From CAYPHY01 sp964410625 (lineage in GTDB: Bacteria; Chloroflexota; Anaerolineae; Promineifilales; Promineifilaceae), in the NCBI GenBank assembly GCA_964410625.1, contig CAYPHY010000023.1, positions 9,576-73,575 on the forward strand: a DNA stretch of 64,000 bases, written 5' to 3'. The position numbers were made by a program, and so were the translations under genes. The notes under the pieces are model-generated. The model was not told where the DNA came from. It saw nothing but the letters and a program-made list of their open reading frames with translations, and did no database searches. Shown one piece after another: positions 40,854 to 50,030 of this stretch (positions within the stretch are counted from its first letter, which is position 1; each line of letters begins with the position of its first letter).

Positions 40854-42305
40854 TTACCCCATCCGCGCAATCGCCCATTGGTACAACTGTTGGTATCCCT
40901 GTGCCGAGCGTTGCCAGGAAAAGTCCGTTTTCATCCCATTTTCCTGAATTCGTCGCCAGCTATCTTTGTCTACATTGTAGATGTAGATCGCCCGTTGCAG
41001 TGCGTCCCAGAAGGCATCCACACTGTAATCATAAAAGGTGAAACCGGTGATCCCATCCTGGACCGTATCGGCCAGGCCACCCGTCAGGCGCACCACCGGG
41101 ACATTGCCATAGCGCATGGCGATCATCTGCCCTAGCCCGCAAGGTTCAAAGAGCGATGGCATCAGGAACATATCGCTTCCGGCGTAAATCAATGGCGCAA
41201 GATTGGCATCATAAGAGAGGAAGGCGGTCATCTTATCGCGATGATAACCGGCGAGTTGGGCAAACATGTTCTCATAGTGGGAAGCACCAGTCCCCAACAC
41301 AACAAATTGAGCATCCCCCGCGTAGCCGTTCATCAGCAGGTGGACCACATGCCCCACCAGGTCAAGCCCCTTTTGCCAGTCGAGACGGGAGACAATGGAA
41401 ACGAGGGGGATGTTGTCGCGTTGCGGCAACCCCGCCCGTGCTTGCAACGCCCGCCGGTTGTGGATGCGCTGGTCGAGGGAATCGAGGTCATAAGGTTGGG
41501 GCAATCGGGGATCGGCCGCTGGATTCCACTCCTCATAGTCCAGACCATTCAGGATGCCATGTAGATCGTAATGGCGGTAATGCAACAACCCATCCAGCCC
41601 CGCGCCACCAGACTCGGTCATAATCTCCCGCGCATAGGTCGGGCTGACGGTGTTGACCAACGTGGCATGATAGATGCCCCGCGCCATGAAGTTCACTTCG
41701 CCATATGCTTCTTCGGCCAAACGATGGGTGTGAAGCTGGAGGTAGTTGAAGATATTCCAACTCGTTCGCCCCTGATGGGCTAAATTATGGATGGTGAAGA
41801 TGCTGGGGATGCCGCGAAAGCGGGGGTCGGACTGCCCGGCCGTCGCCAGCCAGGTGACGGCCGGGGCGGTGTGCCAGTCGTGGGCATGGACAACACTCGG
41901 CCGCCAGCCCAACGCCTGGGTCAGCTCCAACGCCGCCCGCGAGAAAAAGGCAAAGCGATAGGGATCATCGCTATAGCCATAGATATTCGGCCGGTTAAAG
42001 AGGTTCCACTCAGCAATGAAATAAACAGGGACATCGTCGCCCCCGTTGCTGCCCGGTAAGCGTCCTTCAAACACACCGGCGGGCAACACCCCGGCCCCGG
42101 TTGGAACCTGTAACACAATGCCGGTGGGGGAAACGCCGGGGTAGCCAGCCTCGATTTTTTGGTAAGCGGGCATGACCACACGCACATCGTGGCCCATTTG
42201 CCGCAATGCCTTGGGCAACGACCCACCGATGTCGCCCAGCCCGCCTGTCTTGGCAAAGGGTGCTACCTCAGCGCTCAAAAACAGTACATTCAGAGATTCA
42301 GCCAT
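40854..42305 (-). CDS. glgA: Glycogen synthase (ADP-glucose type)
   Basis: Extends alpha-1,4-glucan from ADP-glucose. A GT5 enzyme with KTGGLGDIGGSLPKAL (KxGGL, about residue 20) at the N-terminus, HAHDWHTAP, TIHNLAHQG, SRLDWQKGLDL and, near the C-terminus, MPSLFEPCGLGQMIAMRYGNVPVVRLTGGL with the catalytic Glu of the EPCGL motif. 483 residues, normal. No glgB or glgC is in the window. Only a weak ribosome site is seen. Confidence 0.95.
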   Translation of the reverse strand: MAESLNVLFLSAEVAPFAKTGGLGDIGGSLPKALRQMGHDVRVVMPAYQKIEAGYPGVSPTGIVLQVPTGAGVLPAGVFEGRLPGSNGGDDVPVYFIAEWNLFNRPNIYGYSDDPYRFAFFSRAALELTQALGWRPSVVHAHDWHTAPAVTWLATAGQSDPRFRGIPSIFTIHNLAHQGRTSWNIFNYLQLHTHRLAEEAYGEVNFMARGIYHATLVNTVSPTYAREIMTESGGAGLDGLLHYRHYDLHGILNGLDYEEWNPAADPRLPQPYDLDSLDQRIHNRRALQARAGLPQRDNIPLVSIVSRLDWQKGLDLVGHVVHLLMNGYAGDAQFVVLGTGASHYENMFAQLAGYHRDKMTAFLSYDANLAPLIYAGSDMFLMPSLFEPCGLGQMIAMRYGNVPVVRLTGGLADTVQDGITGFTFYDYSVDAFWDALQRAIYIYNVDKDSWRRIQENGMKTDFSWQRSAQGYQQLYQWAIARMG

Positions 42306-42330
42306 GAAGTCGCCTTAGAATGAACCTTTA

Positions 42331-42363
42331 AGAAAGCGGGTTTTTGTTAAAAACCCGGTTTCT
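42331..42363 (-). terminator. Hairpin of the agaaacccggtttct type
   Basis: Stem agaaagcgggttttt/aaaaacccggtttct with a three-base loop and one mismatch. It lies after the glycosyltransferase gene on the minus strand and before glgA, and may act as its terminator. Similar palindromes (agaaactcagtttct) lie at 44815-44830. Confidence 0.6.
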
Positions 42364-42468
42364 AATGCTATGTGCTAATCCTTCGTTTGGAAGTATGGTA
42401 TTGTGCCTGATAACGGCCGCTTGATCAACAAGACAACAACGGATTGAGAAATAAACGGATTTTCTTTT

Positions 42469-42532
42469 TTGACACGAATGGCACGAATAACATGAATACT
42501 ATTTTCGTGTCCATTTGTGTAATTCGTGTCGA
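42469..42532. repeat. Word-repeat hairpin (gacacgaat class)
   Basis: The left arm gacacgaatggcacgaataa and right arm ttcgtgtccatttgtgtaat with tcgtgtcg are complementary in acgaat units. It is followed within five bases by the stop codon of the minus-strand glycosyltransferase gene. Confidence 0.78.
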
Positions 42533-42536
42533 AAAA

Positions 42537-43802
42537 TTATCTATTGCCTTCTATATCTGTTGTCGTGATTGTCGGTATTGGAAGATTCTGGCTGAACTCC
42601 TGCAAGAGCGTCTTGATCTGCTCTACGTCAAACGGCAAGCGCAACCGCTGTTCTATCTCTTCCCGCTGCGCCAGTTCCCAAATCAGATCGGCCGCCTGGT
42701 ACGCCGCATCCGCCCGCCCCAACCGCTGAGCGTTTGCTACCCGTTGCCGGTAAAGCAGGCCATCGTCTAGCAACCAGTGGCAAAGCACTTCCAACAGTTG
42801 TAACGGCTCCTCCGTCATGTCACCAGCCTGCCCTTCAACGATATATTGGGCGTTGCCCGTCTCTTGCCCGGCAATGGCCTGGATGATCAACATCGGCAGG
42901 CCACAGGCCAGTGATTCGGAGACGATCAACCCGCCGGCTTTGCTCATGATGCAATCGGCCGCTTGCAAAAAGTTCGGCATCTCCTCGACAAAGTTATACA
43001 ACCGCACCGGGATGTGCCACTCCGTATCCTGTAGCCGCGCATACAGGTCATCATCACCTCCTGCCACCGCTACCAGTTGGATCGGATGTCCGGCATGGTT
43101 GAGCACATGCAACAAATCATACAGCCCTTCCACACGCTTGCTCCCCACCGCGAGGATAGTGAATGGGTCTCGCTCCCAACCCAACGCCTCGCGCAACGCC
43201 TGTTTAGAATCGGGGGGCTTTGCCAGCAGTGGGTTGACCGGCAAGCCGGTCACATGGACTACCTGGGGGTCAAGCTTGTATTGGATAGCTAAATCGGCAG
43301 CTTCCTCCGTTGGTACCAAACACAAATCCATATCCCAGTTAAACCACAAGCGGTGCAGGGTGATCAGATCGGTGACGACCGTCACCAGCGGGATTTTGCT
43401 GCCCGTCAGCCGGCGGTGAACCGTCAGTGGGTATTGGTAGGAGGGGTAAGTCGTCACCACCACATCCGGTTGATGCTTCTTGAGCAATCCGGCAATGACA
43501 TTATATAGACTGACCACATGGGCCACTTCCGTCAGGTTACTGGTCAGCGCCATATCGGCCAGGCGGAAGTTCAGTTCGTTCAATGACGGATAATCCCGGG
43601 CAATGCGATCATAGTCCGACTGCCCGTTGCGCAGGAAGGAAGGGGCGTCCTCCTCCTCCAACGGATTAACCATCAGCGCTTCGCACTGTTCGCCATAACG
43701 TTCGTTCAGAGCTGTAATGACGGCCGTTGCCGCGCTGCGATGCCCAAATCCCGTATCGGCCATTAGAACGAGAATTTTCTTGCGGTGGTTATGTTCGGTC
43801 AT
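42537..43802 (-). CDS. Diacylglycerol glycosyltransferase, MGDG synthase-like (GT28)
   Basis: Predicted to add a sugar from a UDP-sugar to diacylglycerol, making membrane glycolipids. The N-terminal MGDG-synthase domain has MADTGFGHRSAATAVITAL and SLYNVIAGLLKKHQPDVVVTTYPSY, with TDLITLHRLWF and VTGLPVNPLL. The C-terminal donor-binding domain has the GT28 signature DCIMSKAGGLIVSESLACGLPMLI. 421 residues. Which sugar is used is not determined. It lies alone between glgA and a toxin-antitoxin pair. Confidence 0.88.
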   Translation of the reverse strand: MTEHNHRKKILVLMADTGFGHRSAATAVITALNERYGEQCEALMVNPLEEEDAPSFLRNGQSDYDRIARDYPSLNELNFRLADMALTSNLTEVAHVVSLYNVIAGLLKKHQPDVVVTTYPSYQYPLTVHRRLTGSKIPLVTVVTDLITLHRLWFNWDMDLCLVPTEEAADLAIQYKLDPQVVHVTGLPVNPLLAKPPDSKQALREALGWERDPFTILAVGSKRVEGLYDLLHVLNHAGHPIQLVAVAGGDDDLYARLQDTEWHIPVRLYNFVEEMPNFLQAADCIMSKAGGLIVSESLACGLPMLIIQAIAGQETGNAQYIVEGQAGDMTEEPLQLLEVLCHWLLDDGLLYRQRVANAQRLGRADAAYQAADLIWELAQREEIEQRLRLPFDVEQIKTLLQEFSQNLPIPTITTTDIEGNR

Positions 43803-43854
43803 GTTGGGTCACAATTTCATTGTTGGGTTATAGAGTACAGATTGAGTACATTAC

Positions 43855-44337
43855 TCATTCCATATCTGACCAATTTCTGAAGCGGATCGCCTCCAGCTCG
43901 TCGCTTGTCCAACCCATTACATCCCTCAAGAAAACGGGTAGAAGCATGATACTGGAAATTAGCTGTCGTACCTTTTCAGTTGACTCGTCTTCATCGGTAA
44001 AATCACGATCGTAGGTTACAAAGTGATCAACCTTGGCCGCACCGATAGATAGCGCAACGGGTATATCCTTTTTCTGGCGAACTAAATCTGGGTTAGCCTT
44101 TACTTCTTTACGCGTCGGTAATGGTGCTTCTTCGTAATCAATTAGCTCAAGGAACTGTTGAAAATCTGATACAAAATCAGGAAACTGACGCCTAATATTT
44201 CGCCCTGCCTCCAGAATGACAATTGGCGACAACACTAACGTGTAATCGCCTTGTTCGGCGTGATGCAGCACTTCATAAGGCCAGCGAGGGTAAGCAACTC
44301 CCGCAATTAATATATTGGCATCAACAGCGACCCTTAT
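43855..44337 (-). CDS. PIN-domain toxin (ribonuclease) with no standard start codon
   Basis: A PIN-fold ribonuclease, partner of the Phd-like antitoxin encoded 16 bases upstream. Acidic residues expected for the active site are VAVDANILIAG (first Asp, bases 44320-44322), IVILEAGRN (Glu), and HFVTYDRDF (Asp pair). The first in-frame ATG/GTG/TTG codon is the GTG at 44271, which would drop the first Asp and strand 1. The open frame runs back to the stop at about 44344, and the only initiator-like codon in the right place is ATA at 44337 (giving xRVAVDANILIAG). Either ATA is used, or the start was mutated and the gene is dead. 160 residues if started at 44337. Confidence 0.65.
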   Translation of the reverse strand: MRVAVDANILIAGVAYPRWPYEVLHHAEQGDYTLVLSPIVILEAGRNIRRQFPDFVSDFQQFLELIDYEEAPLPTRKEVKANPDLVRQKKDIPVALSIGAAKVDHFVTYDRDFTDEDESTEKVRQLISSIMLLPVFLRDVMGWTSDELEAIRFRNWSDME

Positions 44338-44353
44338 AAGGATTTAACAAACT

Positions 44354-44662
44354 TCAACCGTATAGCTCTTTATAAATTGCCTCGCGATCTTCATCCAGAG
44401 CATCAATAATTTGCTCTTCGCTCAGATTTCTGGATTCAACGGCCGCCCCTATTCTACGCCCCAGTTGTCTATGATAATCTTGTGCCAGCAGGCGGCGATA
44501 CTCCTCGTAGTCCCTAATACTAATAATTGCCGCTACCGGTATACCCAGTTTTTCAACAACAAGCTGCTCCTCTCCTTTGTGAACGCGGTTGAGCAGGTTC
44601 CCCAAGTTGTTTCTTACTTCCGTAGCACCTACTGCTTTGGCTAATGGCATTCTTTCACTCAT
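44354..44662 (-). CDS. Phd/YefM family antitoxin
   Basis: Binds and blocks the PIN toxin encoded next. It has the fold's typical start, VGATEVRNNLGNLLNRVHKGEEQLVVEKLGIPVAAIISIRDYEEYRR (N-terminal DNA-binding domain), and a charged helical C-terminal tail. 102 residues from the ATG at 44662; a second in-frame ATG at 44668 is equally possible. Two palindromes (CTGTACAG 44674-44681 and TTGTACAA 44694-44701), centred 20 bases apart, lie just upstream and are likely its operator. Confidence 0.85.
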   Translation of the reverse strand: MSERMPLAKAVGATEVRNNLGNLLNRVHKGEEQLVVEKLGIPVAAIISIRDYEEYRRLLAQDYHRQLGRRIGAAVESRNLSEEQIIDALDEDREAIYKELYG

Positions 44663-44673
44663 AAACATACTCT

Positions 44674-44701
44674 CTGTACAGTGATGTATAAGATTGTACA
44701 A
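44674..44701. promoter_or_regulatory. Candidate operator of the Phd/PIN module
   Basis: Two TGTACA-centred palindromes, CTGTACAG and TTGTACAA, with centres 20 bp apart (two helix turns), directly before the antitoxin start. Confidence 0.5.
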
Positions 44702-44733
44702 CACAGTTTAATTTTATTCACCATTTTAGTAGC

Positions 44734-44762
44734 TTGACAAACGTCTACGTCACAATTATACT
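44734..44762 (+). promoter_or_regulatory. Sigma-70 promoter of the ROK operon
   Basis: TTGACA (44734-44739), exactly 17 bases, TATACT (44757-44762). It is the best promoter match in the window. Confidence 0.8.
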
Positions 44763-44770
44763 GATAAAAC

Positions 44771-44799
44771 TTAGTAAGTTAATTTAACTAACTTATTAG
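44771..44799 (+). promoter_or_regulatory. Candidate ROK repressor operator
   Basis: The dyad AGTTAATTTAACT (44777-44789) is perfect. A wider dyad, TAAGTTA (44775-44781) and TAACTTA (44789-44795), overlaps it. It lies about +2 to +30 of the promoter at 44734. The TTAGT-x-AA shape resembles sites of NagC/XylR-type ROK proteins, one of which is encoded 110 bases downstream. Confidence 0.65.
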
Positions 44800-44909
44800 C
44801 TTCTTTCTGATTCTAGAAACTCAGTTTCTTGCTTAAAACGATATCACCTATGGGGTAAAGAAATTGAGATTCTTGGTAGGGAAGTAACCCGTCTGACCCA
44901 CTACTACAC

Positions 44910-46082
44910 ATGAAGAAAGCGACCCGGCAGCAAACCAAAGACCACAACACTCGTCTGGTCTTCAAAACTATCTACGAGCAGCGCGACTTGAGCCGGGCGG
45001 ATATTGCGCGTATCACCCACCTGACACGGCCGACGGTCTCCGCTATTGTTGCCGATCTCATTGAAAGCGAGTTTGTGATTGAGACCGGTCAGGGGCCGTC
45101 AGCGGGGGGCAAACGGCCGACGCTGCTCAATGTCAACCACGACGGCCACCTCATCCTTTGTCTCGACCTCGGCAGCCAGGCTTTCCGTGGGGCCTTGGTC
45201 AACTTGCGCGGTAAGATTTGTCAAGAATTCAACCTCCCCTCTACCCAACAAAATGGTGACCTCGCCCTGCAACGGGCCTACGATCTAACGCAAAAGCTAC
45301 TCGATCAGGCATCCGCGCCGGTGATCGGCATTGGCGTTGGCACGCCTGGCCTGGTCAATAGCGAGGAAGGCGTCGTCCTCAACGCAGTCAACCTTGATTG
45401 GAACCAACTCGCCTTGGCAGAGCTTCTGGAAGAAGCGTTTGATAAACCTGTCTACATCGCCAACGACAGCCAGATAGCGGCGCTGGCTGAATACACATTT
45501 GGGGAAAGGCGCAACAGTGACCATCTGATCGTGATCCGTGTTGGGCAGGGGATTGGCGCAGGGATCGTGATTAACGGCCGTCTTTATCATGGCGACGGAC
45601 ACGGCGCGGGTGAAATCGGCCATGTCGTGGTTGCGGAAAATGGCGTGCGTTGTGTTTGTGGCAATGAGGGCTGCCTGGAAACGGTCAGCAGCACCCAGGC
45701 GATTCTGCAACAAGCGCAACAAACAGGCGTCGTTGACCCTGATCGGCAGCCAGAGGGGAAGGAAGCGCAATGGGGAGCATTGTTGGCGGCCGTCAATGCC
45801 GCCAACCCAACCGCCCTGGAAATCGTCGCCAACGCCGGGCGCTATTTAGGAGTCGCTGTGGCAAATTTGATCGGCAGCTTAAATATCCACCACATCGCGC
45901 TGGCCGGGCGTGTATCCCAGCTTGGCGATCTGTTTTTGGAAGCGGTCCGTGCCGAAGCACGCCGCGGGGTCTTTCCGGCAATGGCCGATATGACCACGAT
46001 CAGCTATACCACGCTAAACCGTGAAATCGTCCTCCTCGGCAGTTCGGCACTGGTGTTGCAACAGGAATTGGGAATTGTCTGA
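44910..46082 (+). CDS. ROK family transcriptional regulator (NagC/XylR-like)
   Basis: Predicted sugar-responsive repressor of this locus. An N-terminal winged helix-turn-helix (about 10-75; SRADIARITHLTRPTVSAIVADLIE) precedes a ROK sugar-binding domain. That domain has the zinc-type motif GEIGHVVV followed by CVCGNEGCLETVSS (the Cys ligands) and a sugar-site His, so it should bind a sugar or sugar phosphate. 390 residues. Its stop is one base before the ROK kinase ATG, so the two are coupled. A candidate operator lies between its promoter and start. Confidence 0.88.
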   Translation: MKKATRQQTKDHNTRLVFKTIYEQRDLSRADIARITHLTRPTVSAIVADLIESEFVIETGQGPSAGGKRPTLLNVNHDGHLILCLDLGSQAFRGALVNLRGKICQEFNLPSTQQNGDLALQRAYDLTQKLLDQASAPVIGIGVGTPGLVNSEEGVVLNAVNLDWNQLALAELLEEAFDKPVYIANDSQIAALAEYTFGERRNSDHLIVIRVGQGIGAGIVINGRLYHGDGHGAGEIGHVVVAENGVRCVCGNEGCLETVSSTQAILQQAQQTGVVDPDRQPEGKEAQWGALLAAVNAANPTALEIVANAGRYLGVAVANLIGSLNIHHIALAGRVSQLGDLFLEAVRAEARRGVFPAMADMTTISYTTLNREIVLLGSSALVLQQELGIV

Positions 46083-46083
46083 G

Positions 46084-47061
46084 ATGAGTCCTTCAGCAGA
46101 GCTTTTAATCGGTTTAGACGTCGGCGGCACCAAAACGGCCGCCCTGGTGGCCCATCGTCACAAGCAAGAGATTTATAGCCAGGTGACGCGGCCGACCGAA
46201 ACAGAAAGCCAAGCCCGACTTGTAGAGGGGATTGCCATAACCGTGCAGGAAGCGCTGGCTGCTGCCGGAGCCGATTGGTCGCAGGTGGCGGCCGTTGGCG
46301 CCGGTGTCCCTGGCTTAGTAGATGATCAGGCGGGGACAGTCGGCATGGCGGTGAACCTGAAGCTCGACGAGCCATTCCCCTTCCGCCAGCGTCTGGCCGA
46401 CCAGTTTAATGGGCAATCTTCTTCAGTTCCGCTGGTCATGGAGAATGATGTGCGAACGGCCGCGCTTGGCGCTTACCAATGGTTACAACAGCGCGAAGAG
46501 ATCAGTCACATGGCCTATCTGAGCGTTGGCACGGGCATTGCGGCGGGCGTGATCTTAGAGGGCCAGCTTTATCGTGGGGCGCGTGGCCTGGCCGGGGAAA
46601 TCGGCCATGTCGTTGTGCAAACGGATGGCCCGCTTTGTCAGTGTGGCGCACGCGGCTGCCTGGAAACACTAGCCGCCGGTCCCGCCATCGCACGATTTAT
46701 TCACGAACAAAAGATTGGCACAGGGGACACCCAACCAGTTAGCAGCGCCGCTGTCTATCAGCAAGCGCGGCAGGGCAACGTGGCCGCGCAAGAAATTGTC
46801 GCCCAAACTGCCCAATATTTGGCCCAGGCGGTCCATTGGTTAGTCATGGCCTATGACGTGGAAAGGGTGATCATTGGTGGCGGCGTCACTCGCGCGGGCG
46901 AGGCGTTTATGCAACCACTTGTTGATTACTTCAACAAACTGCGCGGCCGATCCAATTTAGCGCGATTTATGATGTCTGAAACCTTCATGAGCTTGCTGCC
47001 TGCTGGATATGACCCCGGAACATGGGGAGCAATCGCTCTGGCAAAAGAAGCGCTTGAATGA
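46084..47061 (+). CDS. ROK family sugar kinase
   Basis: Phosphorylates glucose, N-acetylglucosamine or N-acetylmannosamine. It has the ATP motif LIGLDVGGTKTAALV at the start, VMENDVRTAALGAY with the catalytic Asp, and GEIGHVVVQTDGPLCQCGARGCLETLAAG with the zinc site. There is no DNA-binding domain. 325 residues. ATG 46084 is chosen because it starts the ATP motif region and lies next to the regulator's stop; an in-frame start at 46021 would overlap the regulator gene. Beside nagA and the SIS gene, N-acetylglucosamine is the most likely substrate. Confidence 0.87.
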   Translation: MSPSAELLIGLDVGGTKTAALVAHRHKQEIYSQVTRPTETESQARLVEGIAITVQEALAAAGADWSQVAAVGAGVPGLVDDQAGTVGMAVNLKLDEPFPFRQRLADQFNGQSSSVPLVMENDVRTAALGAYQWLQQREEISHMAYLSVGTGIAAGVILEGQLYRGARGLAGEIGHVVVQTDGPLCQCGARGCLETLAAGPAIARFIHEQKIGTGDTQPVSSAAVYQQARQGNVAAQEIVAQTAQYLAQAVHWLVMAYDVERVIIGGGVTRAGEAFMQPLVDYFNKLRGRSNLARFMMSETFMSLLPAGYDPGTWGAIALAKEALE

Positions 47062-47239
47062 GTGTGAGTGGCAAGCAGTTGACAGTAAGTAGTATAGTAA
47101 GAATGAAAGGAGGTGAGGCTAGAGCATACAGCAATACGTAGTAACCCATTGACTGAATTTGGATTTAGCAGAGAGTGGGCGTGGCTTATGTTTCGCCCGG
47201 AAGAAGAGTTGTTTTACCTAAACTTGAACGGAGGAAGAA

Positions 47240-48781
47240 ATGTTCAACTGGAAACGTTTTAGTCTAATAAGTGCGTTGCTCATCCTGGCGCTGATCATTG
47301 TCGCCTGTGGTGGCGGCACACCGCCAGCGGCCGAACAACCGGCCGAGGAACCAGCCGTGGAAGAACCGGCTGTTGAAGAGCCGGAACCGACCGAGGAACC
47401 GGCCGTGGAAGAAGAAGAGGTTTCAGAGGAAGAACCGGCCGAAGAGCCAACTGAGGCACCTGCTGAGGAACCCACCGAAGCACCAGCCGAAGAGCCGACT
47501 GAAGAAACGGCCGAGGAACCCGCGGCCGAAGGCGAAAGCGGCTTCTTAGAGCGAGCTATGGCCGGTGAGTTCTCTGGAACGACCGTCACCCTTATGGGTG
47601 TGATGGTTGATGAAGATGGGCAAAAGATGGAACAGGCCGTGGTCCCCTTCGAGGAAGCAACCGGTATTGACGTTCAATACAATGGCACGCGCGAATTTGA
47701 GACGCAAATCAACGTGCTGATTGACGCCGGTACCCCTCCGGACATTGCCAATATCTCCCAGCCCGGTTTGCTTGCCAACTTTGTCCGCGACGGCCACATT
47801 GTTGATGTCAGCACCTTCATCCCCGTCGAAGAGCTACAAGGACGCTACAACCAGAGCTGGCTTGATATGGCGACGATGGAAGGCCCCGATGGCCCGATCA
47901 TGGCCGGTGTCTGGCATCGTACCGCTGCCAAGAGTATGGTCTGGTATCCCAAAGCGCAGTTTGACGCCGCCGGTTATGAAATCCCTGAGACCTGGGACGA
48001 ACTGCTGGCCCTGACGCAGCAGATCGCGGATGATGGCGACACTGCCTGGTGCATCGGCATTGAAAGCGGCGCGGCCACCGGCTGGGTCGCCACCGACTGG
48101 ATCGAAAACATCATGCTTCGCACCACGTCATTGGAAAACTATGATGCCTGGGTCACCGGTGAACTGCCCTTCTCTTCGCCAGAAGTCACCAATGCCTTTG
48201 AGACGATGTCGGAAATCTGGTTAAACGATGCCTACGTCTTTGGTGGCGTGCCATCTATCGTCTCCACGGCCGTTGGGGATTCTCCTGTGCCAATGTTTGA
48301 AGATCCGCCCGGCTGTTGGTTCCATGTCCAGGCTGCCTGGATCGTGGACTTCTTCGGTGAGGGTCTGACCGCCGGTGAAGATTATGACTTCTTCTACCTG
48401 CCGCCGATTGACGAGGCTTACGGCCGTCCCGTCCTCGTGGCTGGCGACATCATGACGATGTTCAACGACCGTCCCGAAGTGCGGGCGCTGATGGAGTTCC
48501 TCAGCACAGGGGCCGGTGTGGAGGAATGGGTGCGTCTTGGTGGTACGATTTCGCCCCATCTTGATTCCAGTCTTGACTGGTATTCCAACGATATCGAGCG
48601 TCAGGTCGCTGAACTGGTCGTCAACGCCACCAGCCTACGCTTCGATGCCTCCGATCTGATGCCTGCTGAAGTGGGCGCCGGCTCCTTCTGGAAAGCGGCA
48701 ACCGATTACATCAGTGGCGCGGCCGATTTGGGAACCGCGCTTGATGAAGTAGACGCTTCATACGCGGCGCTTCAAAATTAA
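47240..48781 (+). CDS. ABC transporter solute-binding lipoprotein (sugar type)
   Basis: Captures a sugar outside the cell for an ABC importer. The lipobox is IIVACGGG (Cys 23). A Glu/Pro-rich tether of EEPAVEEPTEAP repeats (about 27-98) is followed by a family 1-type (MalE/UgpB-like) binding domain: VVPFEEATGIDVQYNGTREFETQINVLIDAGTPPDIANISQPG, then AKSMVWYPKAQFDAAGYEIPETWDEL. 513 residues. Ribosome site ggaggaag. No permease or ATPase gene is in the locus, so the import partner must be encoded elsewhere. Position between a ROK kinase and nagA suggests an amino-sugar ligand. Confidence 0.88.
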   Translation: MFNWKRFSLISALLILALIIVACGGGTPPAAEQPAEEPAVEEPAVEEPEPTEEPAVEEEEVSEEEPAEEPTEAPAEEPTEAPAEEPTEETAEEPAAEGESGFLERAMAGEFSGTTVTLMGVMVDEDGQKMEQAVVPFEEATGIDVQYNGTREFETQINVLIDAGTPPDIANISQPGLLANFVRDGHIVDVSTFIPVEELQGRYNQSWLDMATMEGPDGPIMAGVWHRTAAKSMVWYPKAQFDAAGYEIPETWDELLALTQQIADDGDTAWCIGIESGAATGWVATDWIENIMLRTTSLENYDAWVTGELPFSSPEVTNAFETMSEIWLNDAYVFGGVPSIVSTAVGDSPVPMFEDPPGCWFHVQAAWIVDFFGEGLTAGEDYDFFYLPPIDEAYGRPVLVAGDIMTMFNDRPEVRALMEFLSTGAGVEEWVRLGGTISPHLDSSLDWYSNDIERQVAELVVNATSLRFDASDLMPAEVGAGSFWKAATDYISGAADLGTALDEVDASYAALQN

Positions 48782-48866
48782 CAATTGTCAGTTGACAATT
48801 GTTAATTAAGCTTCATAAGCGGTAAGCAGTGATCAGAATCAATCTGTCTACTGCTTACCGCTTACG
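48782..48866. repeat. Word-repeat hairpin (acaattgtc plus gcggtaagcagt)
   Basis: A short palindrome acaattgtcagttgacaatt is followed by arms taagcggtaagcagtgatc and ctactgcttaccgcttac. It lies directly after the binding-protein stop codon. Confidence 0.75.
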
Positions 48867-48878
48867 CCTCACCGTCTA

Positions 48879-50030
48879 ATGCTCCTCATTCAGCAGGCTA
48901 CCATTTATACACCAGCGCAACGTCTGGAAAATTGGGCTGTACTGGTCGCCAACGGCCGCATCCAGGCCATTGGCCCAACCGATTCCTTGCCTGTTCCCGC
49001 AGGAGCAACGATCATCAATGCCGACGGCCGCTCCCTTGTCCCTGGCTTCTTCGATTTGCAACTCAACGGCGCGTTCGGCCATGACTTCACCCGTGACCCA
49101 GCGACGATTTGGGCAGTCGCGGCCGAGTTGCCACGCTATGGCGTGACCAGCTTTTTACCAACGATCATCACCTCCCCATTGGAGGTCGTTGCCGGTGCAC
49201 ATAATATCTTGCTGACTGGCCCACCTACTGCTGTCAATAGCGCAAAACCGATTGGCCTTCATATCGAAGGCCCCTATTTGAATCCAACAAAAAAAGGGGC
49301 GCATAACCCGGCCCATCTACGGCCGCCCTCCCTCGCTGAAGTCGAACGCTGGCGGCCGGAAGAAGGCGTCCGTCTGGTCACCCTTGCCCCGGAACTTCCC
49401 GGCGCCTTACCCGTCATAGAAGAGCTGACACGACGAGGCGTTGTTGTCAGTGCCGGTCATTCGATGGCAACGCTGGCCGAAGCACAAGCGGGCTTTGCCG
49501 CCGGGATTCGTTATGGCACGCATCTATTTAATGCCATGCCCTCGCTCCACCATCGCGAACCTGGGCTGGCGGCCGCGTTGCTTGGCGAACAAAGGATTAC
49601 CGTTGGCCTCATCCCTGATGGCATCCACGTCCATCCGGCATTGGTGAGTCTCATCTGGCAACTGACCGGGCCACACCGCCTCAACCTGGTCACCGACGCC
49701 ATGGCTGCCCTGGGTACTTCGCCAGGGGTCTACCAGCTTGGTGAGTCGCAAGTTACCGTAGATGCCACCACCGCCCGGCTGGCCGATGGCACGTTGGCCG
49801 GAAGCATCCTTTCACTTGATGCGGCCGTGCGCAATCTGATCGCCTATACCGGCTGCACCCTGGCCGACGCGCTAGCCACTGTCACCACCACCCCCGCCAC
49901 CCTGCTGGGGCTAGACGGCCGCAGCGGCCAAATCGCCCCCGGCTACGACGCTGACCTGGTACTGCTTGATGAGCATCTGCAAGTGATGATGACGATTATC
50001 AACGGCGACGTTGTATACAGAAGAGACTAG
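48879..50030 (+). CDS. nagA: N-acetylglucosamine-6-phosphate deacetylase
   Basis: Removes acetate from N-acetylglucosamine-6-phosphate. Amidohydrolase fold with FDLQLNGAFGHDF, the metal Glu in HIEGPYLNPTKKGAHNPAHLR, GHSMATLAEAQAGF and GTHLFNAMPSLHHREPGLAAALL with the metal His residues, and LVTDAMAALGTSPG with the catalytic Asp. 383 residues. The ATG at 48879 gives MLLIQQATIYTPAQ; no strong ribosome site is seen. Confidence 0.92.
   Translation: MLLIQQATIYTPAQRLENWAVLVANGRIQAIGPTDSLPVPAGATIINADGRSLVPGFFDLQLNGAFGHDFTRDPATIWAVAAELPRYGVTSFLPTIITSPLEVVAGAHNILLTGPPTAVNSAKPIGLHIEGPYLNPTKKGAHNPAHLRPPSLAEVERWRPEEGVRLVTLAPELPGALPVIEELTRRGVVVSAGHSMATLAEAQAGFAAGIRYGTHLFNAMPSLHHREPGLAAALLGEQRITVGLIPDGIHVHPALVSLIWQLTGPHRLNLVTDAMAALGTSPGVYQLGESQVTVDATTARLADGTLAGSILSLDAAVRNLIAYTGCTLADALATVTTTPATLLGLDGRSGQIAPGYDADLVLLDEHLQVMMTIINGDVVYRRD

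Noticed and set aside
47062..47239. A second copy of the ROK operator before the binding-protein gene
   Set aside because: Only loose agtaagtag-like words are present and they look like part of a repeat arm; the dyad seen at 44771-44799 is missing.
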